Assembly: GCA_002110485.1 (NCBI GenBank)
Contig: MOWL01000005.1
Coordinates: forward strand, 372,001-436,000
Source: Emergomyces orientalis
Taxonomy: Eukaryota; Ascomycota; Eurotiomycetes; Onygenales; Ajellomycetaceae
DNA: 64,000 bases
Direction of reading: 5' to 3'
The notes beneath the pieces were generated by a model, which was given only the letters and a program-made list of their open reading frames with translations, ran no database searches and was not told where the DNA came from. The translations under genes and the position numbers were made by a program. Shown here piece after piece: positions 47,881-59,569 of the stretch (position 1 is its first letter; every line of letters starts with the position of its first letter).

Positions 47881-50800
47881 ACACTTGATATATGGTTCGC
47901 AAACCAAAGGGAAATATACACGAAACCCATTTGTGACTTGTCAATCTTTACCGTCCAAACATTCAAAGGCTTCCTGTTGATAGGGTGGCATACGCAAAAA
48001 GTTTAAAAGATATCGTTACAAGATCAACTATGAAGGAATGTTCAAAGTCCAATGCACCCAACGTCGCCACTGCTGCTGCCGCTGTTTGTATGATTTGCCC
48101 CCAACAGCTTGTTCTCTAAACGAAACCCCTTCAAAATCCGTCCAATCTATCCTCATGATTTGCATGAGAGAAGCCCAAATAAATTTCTTTTCTTGCTGAC
48201 ACTTCCTCCCCGCAGGGGCCACTCGGACGCGAGCCAGCATCATTTCCGCTTTGTGCTGTGCGCCGCCAGACCGAAATGCCGGAACCTTTGGCCTTGGAAT
48301 TTCCAGGTTATATTCATTTGTTGCCACTGCGCATGTCGTTAGGTTGTCAGGGGGTTGCCCGGGGGGGTGCAGCTATTGACATGGAATTATCAACCTGCGA
48401 GGTTTCGATAGGCCTCGAGCATCAAGCTCGATAAACACCCTACGGCTGGTTGCCTCTTCAAAATCGGCAGATCGATCATAAACCTAGGTCTGCGTCACTG
48501 ACGGTAACCTATTGGCCTCACTACTTCCATTCTTCTGTCACCACAATACATGCTACCCCGGCCGCAGAGCCCGGTTGCAGGATATCACTCTGTGTTTCCC
48601 TACTCGGTCCGATATCTGTAATTTTGCCAGGGTATGTCCGTTTCGGTATTTAGGAGCACGGTTCCATTCAACGACATCTAATGGCATTACTGAGAAGCGG
48701 ATATATCAAAAGTCGACTTGTCTGCCTGTGTTAAGACGAAAAGTAAATCTGCCATCAGGGTATTTTGATTTTGTCGGAGGATGATGCTAGATTGAGGTGT
48801 ACTGTGCGTCTCTGTAATGCCTTGGCTAGCCTCTCCAACGAAATAAAAGGAGATATTGTATATTTCTTAATTATCAACTTATAGCTATCTAAATATTATT
48901 TCATATTTTTCTGTTAGGCATTTTAGAAAAAGCACTGATTAACTTTCCCCTCCCACCCCAGCGTGCAAAGTCCTGAGCTCTGTGCAGGTGCAGGGGTAAC
49001 GAGTCCCTGCAGCTGGGAGGTAAGGACAGATGCCTTGTCGCAGGTGCAGCATTGTCCTGCATACTTCACAACATCAGGAACGCAATCAAGAAGGAAATAG
49101 CGAAAGAAATACACGAGGGCTGAGATTCTGAAAATCTCTCTTCCTTTCTCTCCCACCTTCGCTACATTCTCAGGCCACCAGGCGAAATTAGCCTCCAGAC
49201 TGTTGCAAACGGACATACATTCCCCAACCCCCATTCAGATAACAACCTCCTTTAAACCTGGTCGTGAGCCAATTGAGTGTAGCTGACTCACATCCGCTGC
49301 GTAACAACATTATCTTAATCCCTGTGGGTGTCGCCCCGGTCATTTGCATTGGTCAACCAGAGACCAGCATGCTGAAACAAGCCACATAAATTTCACACGG
49401 CAACAACTCGAAACTTGCGATGAGCGGGCATCAGAATAGCCAGATGAGCCACAACACCCTTGTCTCAAGCATGTTTCTGTCTATTATTCTTTCTAGCCCA
49501 GCGAGCTAGAAACCTGGGAGAGTGTCAGTCGACGGGGTAATTACAAGAGAAGCCGCGGAGTGGTTCAGACTTAAGAAACGACAGTCCAAATTTGCGGGCA
49601 AAATAACTAATCCAATTGCAAGAGCGAATATGAGAACGAGGAGAAACTGGCCAACGAGAACCTTCGCCCCAGTTAAACAGATCGCTGGGCGACGAGGAAA
49701 AGCATTGTAGTAATATCTATAATGTGGCTTTCCAGTCAGCGCAAGTGGCGCCCATTGCTTACATTTCGCATCTATCAACAAATTAAAGATTGTAACGGCA
49801 ATTGTCCCGAAGCTCTAGGAAATATACATTGCTACAATTTCAATCACTATCATTTTCTTGGACCAAATTCTCCGAATTGACACCTGCAGTCAGCATACCC
49901 TAGGGAAAGCTAGGCCAGTTTCTTGATCATGAGCAAATGAGCATGCATGTACTCGAGAGAAAGCCCCAAACAAGTGCGATGATCCTGCAGCAAGCGTCCT
50001 CGACCTTGATTAGCGTTGCGGGCGCTTGCCAGAGGGGTATTTTCTAAACGGCCAATTACTATGTAAAAATAAATCAACACCCATATCGCGATATCAACCT
50101 TTTTCATCTGACCAGTGTTGGATGAGAGTGCCGAGAGGCTAGAAAGAGAAAACGAAAACCCTGCGCCTCTTCAAAATTGCAGTAGTTTGTTGCTTGACTT
50201 CTAATACCCGCCATATTCGCATACGTACATCCGGGTACGAAAGTCGGTCATCAAACAATAATCAATCAACAATGGTAACTTTCAACTGTTAATCTAAGCA
50301 GATGCAAGACCGAGTGCTGCTGTATCAAAAGAGAGGGGGGAAATACCCCGGGCAAAACGGCAACGAATGACTGGTTGGCTTGTAAAGTTGAGGAGTTCTT
50401 GAAATAATAAAGTGAGAAGAAAAGGAAAGCAAGGAAGACAACTGAAATATCGGGAGTTTAAATGAGTAACTTCAAGGTTGCCATTCAGGAGTTTCCAGTC
50501 AGGTCTTTATTTTCCACACACGCCAGGATTGGTGGGCTTGAAAAATGACCCCTTCTTTCCCTTTTTCTTTTTCCTTGACGTGAACTCCTCATTCGAGGAG
50601 GATCCTTCTCGTTTTGCTTTCTTTTGCTTTCGAGCAAATGGTGGAGCCTCGAAGTGGATGTTTATGGCTGGTTCACGCATACAATACTGGATATGTAGCT
50701 CAGGGCTGCATGAGATTCGCCAAGGATGGAGGTTGTTAGACCGTTTTCTTAGTCGGTCAGGACACTATTAAACAATCTAAAGCAAGGAATGAGAATAGGC

Positions 50801-53204
50801 AAATGGTTAAATTGGTTAACAAGTGGGTAAATGAGGCTAGGAAAACGGAGGCGAAGAGAAGCGAGCTGCTTGACAGTTTCATAGCCAGAGAAAGGATTGG
50901 CAGTGAAAATTTTGGCTGAATTAGGGCCGAAATGGCCAGTTAGTTGAGGACCACATGCGTTCACTGTAGCGGAGAGGGTCCGAGATATGCATATGCATAT
51001 CATATTGCAATTGCTCGGAAATCCAGAATCTAGTCTCGTTTCTCGAGCCTCGAGAAATCGTAAGAGTCGCCTGCTTTGCTGTCCTTTCTTTCTTCCCTGC
51101 CACATCGTCATAGCACGCCATGAATAGTTAGAATGAAAACACCAGGGATCAATGACCCTTTGTAGGTCCCCCCCACTTCATAGGGTTAAACAGCCGTGCG
51201 ACAAGATATCCAACTTAATTTGGGAAAATCAATGATTGGTTGCTATTAATAAAAAACAACCACTCAAGTCCCCCACAGAGACGGGTAAGCATCCACTTCC
51301 CTACACAATTCCGAGCAATTCCCGGGCTCTTTCGGATTGTGTCCCCAGTGTTTCTTAGTATGACCTTCGAAGGCGAGAGCGAAATTTTTGAAAGACTATA
51401 GAACCTGGAGTCGCTCTAAATTTCCTCCTCCACGGTCGAAAAAAGCGCCACAGCCAGACCAAAAAGCTCATTCACTGGTCAAAAAACCAATGATGGTGAA
51501 ATTTGTTAGATTCAAATTATGGTCATCCTGCTGAAGGAAATCGAGGTAGACCTCGCCAGGTTCGATGTGACTGGCACCTGAAAGTGAGCTTCATAGCGCC
51601 TGGGCACTGCGCAACCCTTCCTCTGGGTGGGCTCTTCCATGGCGCCAACTGTTGTTCGCTGAGGCGGAAAGCTGGTAAAGATCTTCCACGGTTTGCAAAC
51701 ACTGGTGCGGAATGCACTCGAATATAAATGATGGGGTCAAGAAACGAGAATGTTAGGCGGATAATAGTTCATCAGAATTGTACGGCTTCGCTTGGCGGAA
51801 TAGCAGTTAGCAACCTCTCGATATTTGCACAATTAGCTTACGCTTTCTGCCGCCCATCTCCCGTAGTTAAAGTGACTACGTAGCAGTTTATCCAAAAATT
51901 CGATTTTACCATACAACGTATATTTATGTGCAATTCAGAAATCATCCATTGTTATCATCGAGCACCTGGCTCTTCTTTGGCTGATGAAGATAAGCTTGCA
52001 AGGAGGAGGCTTACCAACGAGGGTAGTCACCACGCAAGATTAAACGTTAGACCCGGGTTTTCATCCCCCTTCGCTTTTTTCTTTTCCGCTTGTTTCCCAT
52101 TCTTTGTGTATTGTGTGAAATCAAGGTTAAACGCAAAGCTACAATTGATGGGAGGAGACAATAGTGCGCGAACTCCTCTTTCAATGGATCAAGTTTGAGA
52201 GTGAGGGTGGCTGTTGACCAGGGGAGCCGATCCAACACTTGAGCTAATTGTGGCTATTTAAGCGCAAAACTAGGCCGAATAAGCGTTTCGCAATCGTTTT
52301 TCCCCTCCTTTCCCCACCGTCTGGGTGTTTTGCTTTTCGCTTTCGACTGCAAGTTTCGCCGCAATTGTCGATTTCCCAATTCGACAAGAATCCCAGAATA
52401 AGCGACCTGAAACGAGGGGTGCCTGAAGTAGGGCCCGATCGGGTAAATAGGGCCTTGTCATCCTCTGCAGGGCAACCGCTGCTAGACCCGAATCACTGTA
52501 TCTCCGACTGGGAATCCTTGGCTTCTGTGCTTGTGATGGCTGGAATTATCAATCCTTTTGACACGCAGGCTTGGTGATCACGCCGCCCCTAAAAATACAA
52601 ACAAGTGTTGTGAGTAAAGACTTGGGTAGGAAAGGGAAGGCCTGGAAAGGTCCAACCCTAGTTTAATCTCCGCAACAAAATCTTTACCTTGGCTTTTATA
52701 GAATCGATCACATCTCACTCCATCCCTGATATTCTTCGATTCTGAACGTTTGATATTGGCGTGTCGTCCAATTGTACAGTTCATACAAGATAGGCTGGAA
52801 GCACTTGTCGATCGACAAATCACCAATCTGTAGTTAAGCTGCCTCGAGGAGTAATGACGTATGGGCACCTGAGGGACCCCTTGTTTGACGGGTCTTTGAG
52901 ACCCCTTTTTCTCAAACAACAATCGCCTCCACCATTTCCCTCGTGGTAACTCTTTCAGAACTCGTTCATAGAAAAGAGAGAGCATGCGGGGTGAGAGTCC
53001 CCTAGGGCATCCACGATGCAGTCCATCTCGCAGCCTAGAGAGGAATGCAAAGCGACATCTAGTAGTACTCAAGCTGATGTTTTTGCGAATCAATTCAGCT
53101 CATGTGTGAATTTACTGGCGTTAGTAGTAATTTCTTGTGGCGCACCAACAACACATACTATGATGAGTTGCAGCACCCACGCCATTAACTCGTTTCCTTC
53201 GTGT

Positions 53205-53327
53205 TCAACAGGTGCAATGATTGGACACAATTCCGCACAAGTCCAGAGAAGGCTCGTCCTTCTCCAATTTGAAGTGTTGACCGGGGGATTCATTGATCCG
53301 ATATCTCCCCTCCTCTTGGTCACTCAT
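53205..53327 (-). CDS. Candidate 40-residue ORF upstream of a canonical intron
   Basis: Begins MSDQEEGRYRINESPGQHF and ends at a stop at 53205. It would lie in the first exon of a putative minus-strand transcript whose 44-nt intron (53158-53115) has GTATGT, ACTAAC and CAG signals. No family is recognised; the other frames are open too, so the coding frame is uncertain. Confidence 0.15.
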   Translation of the reverse strand: MSDQEEGRYRINESPGQHFKLEKDEPSLDLCGIVSNHCTC

Positions 53328-54182
53328 TGCTTGTCTTATCACCGAATGATCTAATACACCACTGCATTGGAGTTAACAACCAAGGCGAGTACAAGCCATC
53401 GTTTTCTTTTTGAGAGAGGTAGCATCAGGTGTAGGAATAGCCGAACCACTTGGTCTCGTGAATTGATAAAAAGCAGCAATGGCGGAATTCTAACAGGTAA
53501 ACCATTAATAACCGGGAACTCTACCACTGACCTAGCCGAAACCCGCCTAGGGTTGGATTATCGCGAGCCTTTTTCTTCCCAGCCAACTATTTTTCGTTGA
53601 GTTATACCTAGAATCTGTTGTGAGGTTGAAGCAATCGAGTTGAAAATGCACAGGGTCAGGTGGCTTTTGAGTTAATTTTTGTGTGGTGGAAATCCACCCA
53701 GGGACGATGTAGATCATTCGTGCGATGATTATCCACCCCTCAACATACATAGTAAGCCCAACACACGCCAAATTTAGCACAAGCGTTGATAGCTTTAAAA
53801 GTTTGGCCAAAGCATCTGGTGCGATAGAGCTTAGAGGGAAGACACATTCCATCCGGCTCTGATTCTCTCCCTGTTTACTCGCAACGAGGCGATGGCTGGG
53901 CAATTAAAAGGAACCAACCCACTGAGAGATCCCTGTGAAAAGCGTGATTTTGAACACCAGCCCAAACTGTGGCCGGGTCGGGTTCGGGTACCTTAACGGA
54001 ATTTATGTTCACCGAGAACAAAGTTCACGCTAAGCAAAATAGTACCATCCACTTCTGCGTTTCCCGTGCAGAGGAGAAGCACTAAGGACCCCTGTTAGGG
54101 TGTCAAGGATGTTTCAACACAATCTGGCTTACGCCTGCGACACTCAGACAGGAGATGGATCGTACATGTCGAAGTGTTTGCT

Positions 54183-54590
54183 TCAAGAGACCACGAACTG
54201 GTAGACATTCGTTTTCGAGCTAGATACCCCGAAGATCTCAGTGGTAAAGTATCCTGAACCGCTGCTCTGCACTCCATAACAATAGCATTGAGGAATAAGC
54301 CCTTGACATCCGAGTACAGGAGTAACATGCGCTCTTACTAGGCTTCGTATTCTGGAGGCTTGTGGCTTGGCTGGCGGGTTGCTTTCGGAAATTTCCAGCA
54401 AAATATCTGTGACCTGAGTACTTCCAGCATTTCTCCAACGAATTCTTCAACTAGAAAGCTGTTCGGCAGGCTTTTCGCGTTTCAGCATAACTGTGCCACC
54501 AGACCTGGTGGAGATAGTTACCGCCGCACCTGTAGGCGTAACTGAGGAGCTGAGAGCAATGAAGTCGGGATACCAACTAGGCTGACAAGC
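54183..54590 (-). pseudogene. Coding-like frame with one internal stop, origin unknown
   Basis: One minus-strand frame is open from 54590 to 54450 (47 codons), hits a single TGA at 54449-54447, and is open again to the TGA at 54183. Pieces read as ordinary protein, for example PSWYPDFIALSSSVTPTGAA, then GSTQVTDILLEISESNPPA and GSGYFTTEIFGVSSSKTNVY. A 36-codon frame starting MDNAVSLLWAAKLDNW lies just upstream (54729-54619). It might be a decayed gene or a spliced one whose introns I cannot place. No family is recognised and other frames are also open in parts. Confidence 0.2.
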
Positions 54591-55804
54591 TTACTAGTAC
54601 CTCCTAGCGAAGACAGGTCACTCTGCAGCTGCAAGCAAAGAAAAGGCACCTGCTGCTTCGAGGGCAATTGAATGAGGATTCCAGTTGTCCAGCTTCGCTG
54701 CCCAAAGCAAAGAAACGGCGTTGTCCATTCCAGCTGTAATATTGACAAGTTGAACGTTGAATGCAAACATAAAAAATTAAAATAAATACCTCATTTAGTG
54801 ACCACAGAGGCGTGATGTGTAGTGTAGGGGCTGTAACACATACCTACCAAGACTTAGGCTGACGAAACAGACAATGGCTTACAAGACGGGGATATCAATA
54901 AATCGAAACCGGTTTACAACTGACCGAAAGAAATGTTTACCTCTGGATGTACCGTGTCTCTTTTTACAGTACGGTCAATCATCTTAATAGATCAACGCTT
55001 TTGCTGCATCAGAGAATTTGATCTCCCCCTAGCTTGAGGGTAGCCAATGGCCGCCAAAGAATGAAATAAAAGAAGTGTATGGAAACCTATCAAGCGGAAA
55101 GTAGGCCGCTCGGGAGAATTAGCTAAGAGAAGGTTTATTTTCGTCATCTTCGTTGAGCCGGCGGGTGCCACGACTTGTTTAGATTGATGTTGGTGTTCAA
55201 ACGTATCTAATTGACACTTTTGCATGCGTTAGTATAATTCATTTTGGCCGGACTTAGTCGCAAGTCGGTTGATGTTTTGGATACGATACTGTACCCTGCT
55301 CTGCTTTACAAGAGCCGAGAACGAAAGTATGTAGGAAGGGAAGGGCTTTCTTACTGGTTTCTACCTAGCTACGAGTAGCTCAAACCCAAAGTTTTCGACC
55401 CCACAATTTGACATCCATAAAAGTTTAGCCATCTTACAGACATGGATGTCGTTTCAAGGGCTGCAGCATATTCACGGCTCAGCCCCAGATCCTTACTAGT
55501 TCAATGTCTAGAGCCATCTGGTCCAGATGACACCAATTCCTGGTATGAAGTTGGAGAAGATCCACAAGCCTAAGGTTGGTTGTCAGAGTCTCCTCGACGC
55601 TGGGGCTGGAGGTTGGTGTTTGAGATATCGATAAGAGCAGCACTATCCCATGTTACAAGGACATACCATATTCCTTGGACCTGTTGCATAGCCATATATA
55701 GGCCCCGACAACGAGCCTACCAAAATAGAGAAATCGGGCCTCTATCGCGAACTGCGAGATCCCAGAAGAGTGCCAATTTGCCTTTATGCAAGCGGCCAGA
55801 GATA

Positions 55805-57771
55805 ATGATGCTTGCTGTTGAACAGAAGGTCCAGGAATTTGCCGTACATGTTGGCCTCGCCAGAGACTGCTCCTCCCCCACTGTGAGTTGTCAAACCGTA
55901 TAGTTCCGACATTTTAACGATCACTAACTCAACAAGCAGCCCAATGAAAAGGTTCCTTGTAGTTTGAACGTTGGCGTATCGGGAAGGCAAACACCAACTG
56001 AGCGCCAAAGGTACCAGCTATGGCCCATCCTGAAAAAGTCAGTGATGGCGTCTGGACGGCGCACACCAGATCTGAGTGACCTGAAGAAGAACCCGTTCAA
56101 GGAGGGCGGAACGCTTTATCGGCGTCGTAAAATTAGCGTTCCAGAATTAGGGCCTCTGACGACGGTCCAGGAAAGGAACATAGATTCGCGTACGTATGCC
56201 ACTGATATCCCAGTCACAGTTGCTTCCACTGACATTCCCATAGCAACAATACCTGGCAAATTTCCTACCCATGAACGGTCAAATAGTGCTCCTGGAGCAT
56301 CCTGGGGCCGGGCCACGTGTGAAGATTCTGCCCTTGATCCTGTTGTAGAGCCAATAAGCTCGTCTAGAGAGTCGTTTGGAAAAGTGCTCGGTCCTTCACC
56401 CATGGAAGACGATGGGCATAAATCAATAAAAAGGGCCTCATCGTTACTCCTTCCCGATGCACTGGAAACGTATCCTTTTGCTGCAAATGTTGTTGAAAAT
56501 TCAAAAGGCAATTTGCCTATGAAAAATTCAGAATCGAATCAGTCGGAAAAAGAACAGCCACCTGAAGTGCCACCAAAATCACCCCGGCTTGGTCTCCGAA
56601 TCCCAGCTACCCAGCCAATGGCGAATTATTCTAGTGCCAGCTCAAACTCCTCCGCTACCACATTGACAGTTCCAATGAGTAGTACCGCAGCTGATAATGG
56701 TTCCGCACAAAGCTTCATATTTCCCTTACACACCAAGAACGCCGAGACTCAGCCGGGTTCATTTGATTTGGGACTCCCAGCGACCCCATGGATTTCACCG
56801 TCCCCACTGAAGGGCAGAGGAGCTCCCAGACATTCGAGGAACAGAAGTGTTGGGGTTTGCCAACCGTATCGGAGCGCGATCACACCACCACCCATTCTGC
56901 ATAGAAAAGGTTCAATGCCGCTAGATAACAAGCCAGACTTCCCTCAAGACTCAGTCGCGGAAAGAACACCTCCAAGGAATAAATCGCCAGTAGAGAGTCA
57001 GCAGGGGCTTAGACCGAATAAGGAGCCTCTAGACTATTCATTCCTCATCCTGCCAGCCGGGATCCCGGCACACACTGCCCCGAAACTGCTTTCACGAGAT
57101 GAAATCGAGAGAATAAAAGTCCAGGCGTGGGGACAAGCCAAACGATTTGAGGTACTGAAGTACTCGGAAGTCCGATCGCTTTCTAGGGTAAGTCATCTTT
57201 TGGTTTGTCAATGTTGATGTTTTGTCGCTATGCTCTTGTGACGTTACTGAGGCTGTATAAGGAATTGCGCGCTCTCGATAAAAGGTGCGATTACCTCCGC
57301 GAAACTTACAAATCGTTGCGATCCGGACGTCGCAGCCTACAAACACGCATGATCTCGTACCTAAAGTCGCCCCGCGTTTCCAAATTCTCAAGGGAAGGCA
57401 TCCTGAAACAAGAAGAAGCTCTCTCCGAACTTGACCAGTCAATCGACGAATGGGTCTGCAAGCTGGAACATGCTGAAAATAGAAGAATTCGTATTCGACA
57501 GAAGCTTCTTGAGCACATGGCTGGTGCAATGACGCTGGGGACTCCACATAATGATGGTGGTGTTTTGGCTGATGACCAGACACCACCTCGAAGCCCCTCC
57601 AGGGCGGGAACTCCGCCAAACGTTAACCGGCGGGAGGTAGAGTCGATTAAAATATATGCAGGTGCCGAGCTGCACACTTTGTTTGCTAACATCGAAAAAG
57701 AGATGGAAAGAATGGCCAATCCTACCCCGTCAACTCCGCCCACAACCACACTGGTTCCTAATGGCTCATAA
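55805..57771 (+). CDS. Uds1-like protein (up-regulated during septation domain)
   Basis: Coiled-coil protein of the family that includes fission yeast Uds1, linked to septation and cell division. Exons 55805-55882, 55940-57187 and 57262-57771, about 611 residues, all joins in phase 0. The first intron (57 nt: GTGAGT, ACTAAC, CAG) extends the frame beyond the ATG at 56045 and brings in ERQRYQLWPILKK, which I recall from relatives. The middle is Ser/Pro-rich and disordered-looking. The Uds1 domain begins near residue 415 with LSRDEIERIKVQAWGQAKRF and continues across intron 2 into ELRALDKRCDYLRETYKSLR, with a predicted coiled coil through about residue 540. A Pro/Thr-rich tail follows. The start at 55805 is the first ATG of the upstream exon; a shorter start at 56045, or a further exon upstream, remains possible. 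Confidence 0.8.
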
Positions 57772-58124
57772 TCCCACACCACACTCATCAACCGTGGATT
57801 TCCGATCGTGACGGGGAACTCTTCCTGAAAGCCATGCCATACGACATCTAATGATTTTCTTCATTCAGTGAACTTTTCGTCGCTACCTCTCTTTTAATTC
57901 AATTTCTTTTTAGAACTATGGTATGATGTTTTCCGACATGCAGGCAATTCCTGCAGTTGTCGAAACAGCGCAATGAGGCGCCTTACTGTAACCCTTGACA
58001 ACATGTCATATTCGGGCCGTTTCGGCCATTGTACGCTTCCCTGATGTTATCGTTACTCGTTTTGATTCTTTTGCTCTATTTCGTTGTATATATCCATTGA
58101 CTATGTTTGCATGTCTGTCTGTAG

Positions 58125-58141
58125 TATGTATGTATGTATGT
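58125..58141. repeat. (TATG)4 microsatellite
   Basis: Four tandem TATG units plus one T in the 3' region of the Uds1-like gene. Confidence 0.85.
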
Positions 58142-58345
58142 GGAAGCTGCTTTATGATTTGATGAAGATAATGGGAGGATGGTCAGAAGATGAAACGAAA
58201 GAAATGAAGTACACTTTCTGCACAAATAACTTATAAAATCGAGTCCCTAACAAGTAGAAGCGGCAGTCAGACTGGACATTGAAGCTGAATGTTCATGCAG
58301 AGTTTCATGCAGTAGCTGGAGTTGTCATGATTCAACTGACTGCTA

Positions 58346-58365
58346 ATGATGATGATGATGATGAT
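58346..58365. repeat. (ATG)n microsatellite
   Basis: Nearly seven copies of ATG (20 bases), about 200 bases upstream of the MGE1 start. It creates many ATG triplets, which would be out-of-frame upstream starts if transcription began above it. Confidence 0.85.
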
Positions 58366-58557
58366 TTGCAGCCGAATTTAGCTCCGCCCGGAATAACGTT
58401 AAACCGCCGGACTCTGAATTTTATAATTCCATCGCAAGCTTCAAGTTTCCTTTTCCAGTAATATCAAATATTCATCTCCAACGATTCCAAACCTCCATCA
58501 GCTTTCGACACAATCAGCTCCGCTCCTACCTTAGAGCATACCCACTCTCTTTACACC

Positions 58558-59569
58558 ATGATCCCCAGAACTATGCTACGACAACGCCAGGCTGTAAAGT
58601 CTGTGCTGTCAATTCGCTCCATATCAAATCGTGCGCTTCCTGCAAGAAGACCGTCATATATCCAGACTCTTTCTCAGTCCATACAACTTTTCCCTCCGCG
58701 ATTATGCCAGAGATATTCTTCTACCCAGTCCGAAGGGGCAGAGCCCAAGAAAGAAGCTGCCACGGAAGGGAATGGCAAGGAAACGAAACCAGAGGAGACG
58801 GAAGACCCTGCTAAGAAAGAGCTCGAAGCTGCGAAGAAAGAAATCGTTGATCTCAAGGTATGGACCTATTTGTGCCTCTTTTCGGCTCTATATCTTTTAC
58901 GTGGGTCTTCAATGCGACCCTCCTTCTAGAGGCGTTACAAAGTTGTTTCGAAGAAAACAAATATGTGACTTATTGAAACCCTAATTTTAGGATAAATATC
59001 TCCGCTCCGTTGCCGATTTCCGCAACCTTCAAGAACGCACACGTAGGGAAGTAGAGGCTGCCCGGAATTTCGCTATTCAGCGATTCGCAACAGATCTTCT
59101 CGATTCAATTGACAACCTCGACCGCGCCCTAGGTGCCGTCCCTGTAGAGAAGATCTCCGGCGCGGCAGAGAAGGAGAATAAGGATCTGGTGGATCTGGTA
59201 TCTGGCCTTCGAATGACTGAGCGTGTCCTGTTCAACACATTGAACAAACATGGGTTGGAGAGATTCGACCCTTCTGAGCTGGTAGACGGCAAGCCGCAGA
59301 AATTCGATCCAAAATTACACGAGGCGACTTTCATGGTTGCAGCGGAGGGAAAGGAGGATGGAGATGTGCTGCACGCCCAAACTAAGGGATATATCCTTAA
59401 CGGCCGTACTCTGAGGGCAAGATCTTTTTTTCCTTACTTTTTTCTCTCATATTTGTGATGCGACAAACCCAGATACCTTTCCCCTTGATCTACTACTGAG
59501 CTAGGCTAACACACTACACCTTTGGCAACAATCCAGGCTGCGAAAGTCGGAGTCGTGAAAAACTCCTAA
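58558..59569 (+). CDS. MGE1: Mitochondrial GrpE nucleotide exchange factor
   Basis: Releases ADP from the mitochondrial Hsp70 (Ssc1) in the matrix, needed for protein import and folding. Exons 58558-58857, 58991-59416 and 59537-59569, about 252 residues, both joins in phase 0. Residues 1-55 form a typical Arg/Ser-rich presequence ending near RYSSTQSEG. A charged Lys/Glu stretch leads into the long GrpE dimer helix (DKYLRSVADFRNLQERTRRE), then FATDLLDSIDNLDRAL, and the beta domain with FDPKLHEATFMV and ILNGRTLR. The last exon encodes only AAKVGVVKNS, the conserved C-terminal strand. Intron 2 begins with GC rather than GT; the GC donor (AGG|GCAAGA) is needed to reach the conserved end. It forms a group of mitochondrial genes with its two right-hand neighbours. 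Confidence 0.94.

Larger units (their letters stand above)
44373..49500. other. Gene-less stretch, left part
   Basis: About 5 kb with no recognisable gene. T-rich sequence lies at 44570-44620. Two TATA-like boxes (44922 and 47871) precede short frames listed separately. A 9-bp inverted repeat at 45541 and a TTTG repeat at 46505 are present. No intact transposon, long repeat or RNA gene was seen, and CpG dinucleotides remain common by eye, so heavy repeat-induced mutation is not obvious. Confidence 0.45.
49501..55804. other. Gene-less stretch, right part
   Basis: About 6.3 kb without a recognised gene. The longest frame is 171 codons on the minus strand (52578-53093), with no domain. Splice-like signals at 53115-53158 and coding-like minus-strand frames at 54183-54729 hint at unrecognised or decayed genes. 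The right end is presumably the promoter of the Uds1-like gene. Confidence 0.45.
57772..58557. other. Intergenic region between Uds1-like gene and MGE1
   Basis: Holds the 3' region of the Uds1-like gene and the promoter of MGE1, both on the plus strand. Two microsatellites are listed separately. A 60-codon frame (58279-58461) encodes the ATG repeat and shows no family. Confidence 0.6.

Noticed and set aside
52578..53093. 171-codon minus-strand frame in the gene-less stretch
   Set aside because: No domain, basic composition, no promoter or splice signals attached to it; within chance range, so not listed as a gene.
53547..53903. 118-codon minus-strand frame with a hydrophobic segment
   Set aside because: One hydrophobic stretch suggests a membrane span, but no family, start context or splice signals support a gene.
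44373..55804. Possible decayed transposon filling the gene-less stretch
   Set aside because: I found no terminal repeats, reverse transcriptase or transposase motifs, and CpG remains common by eye; only a computed RIP index or repeat search could decide.
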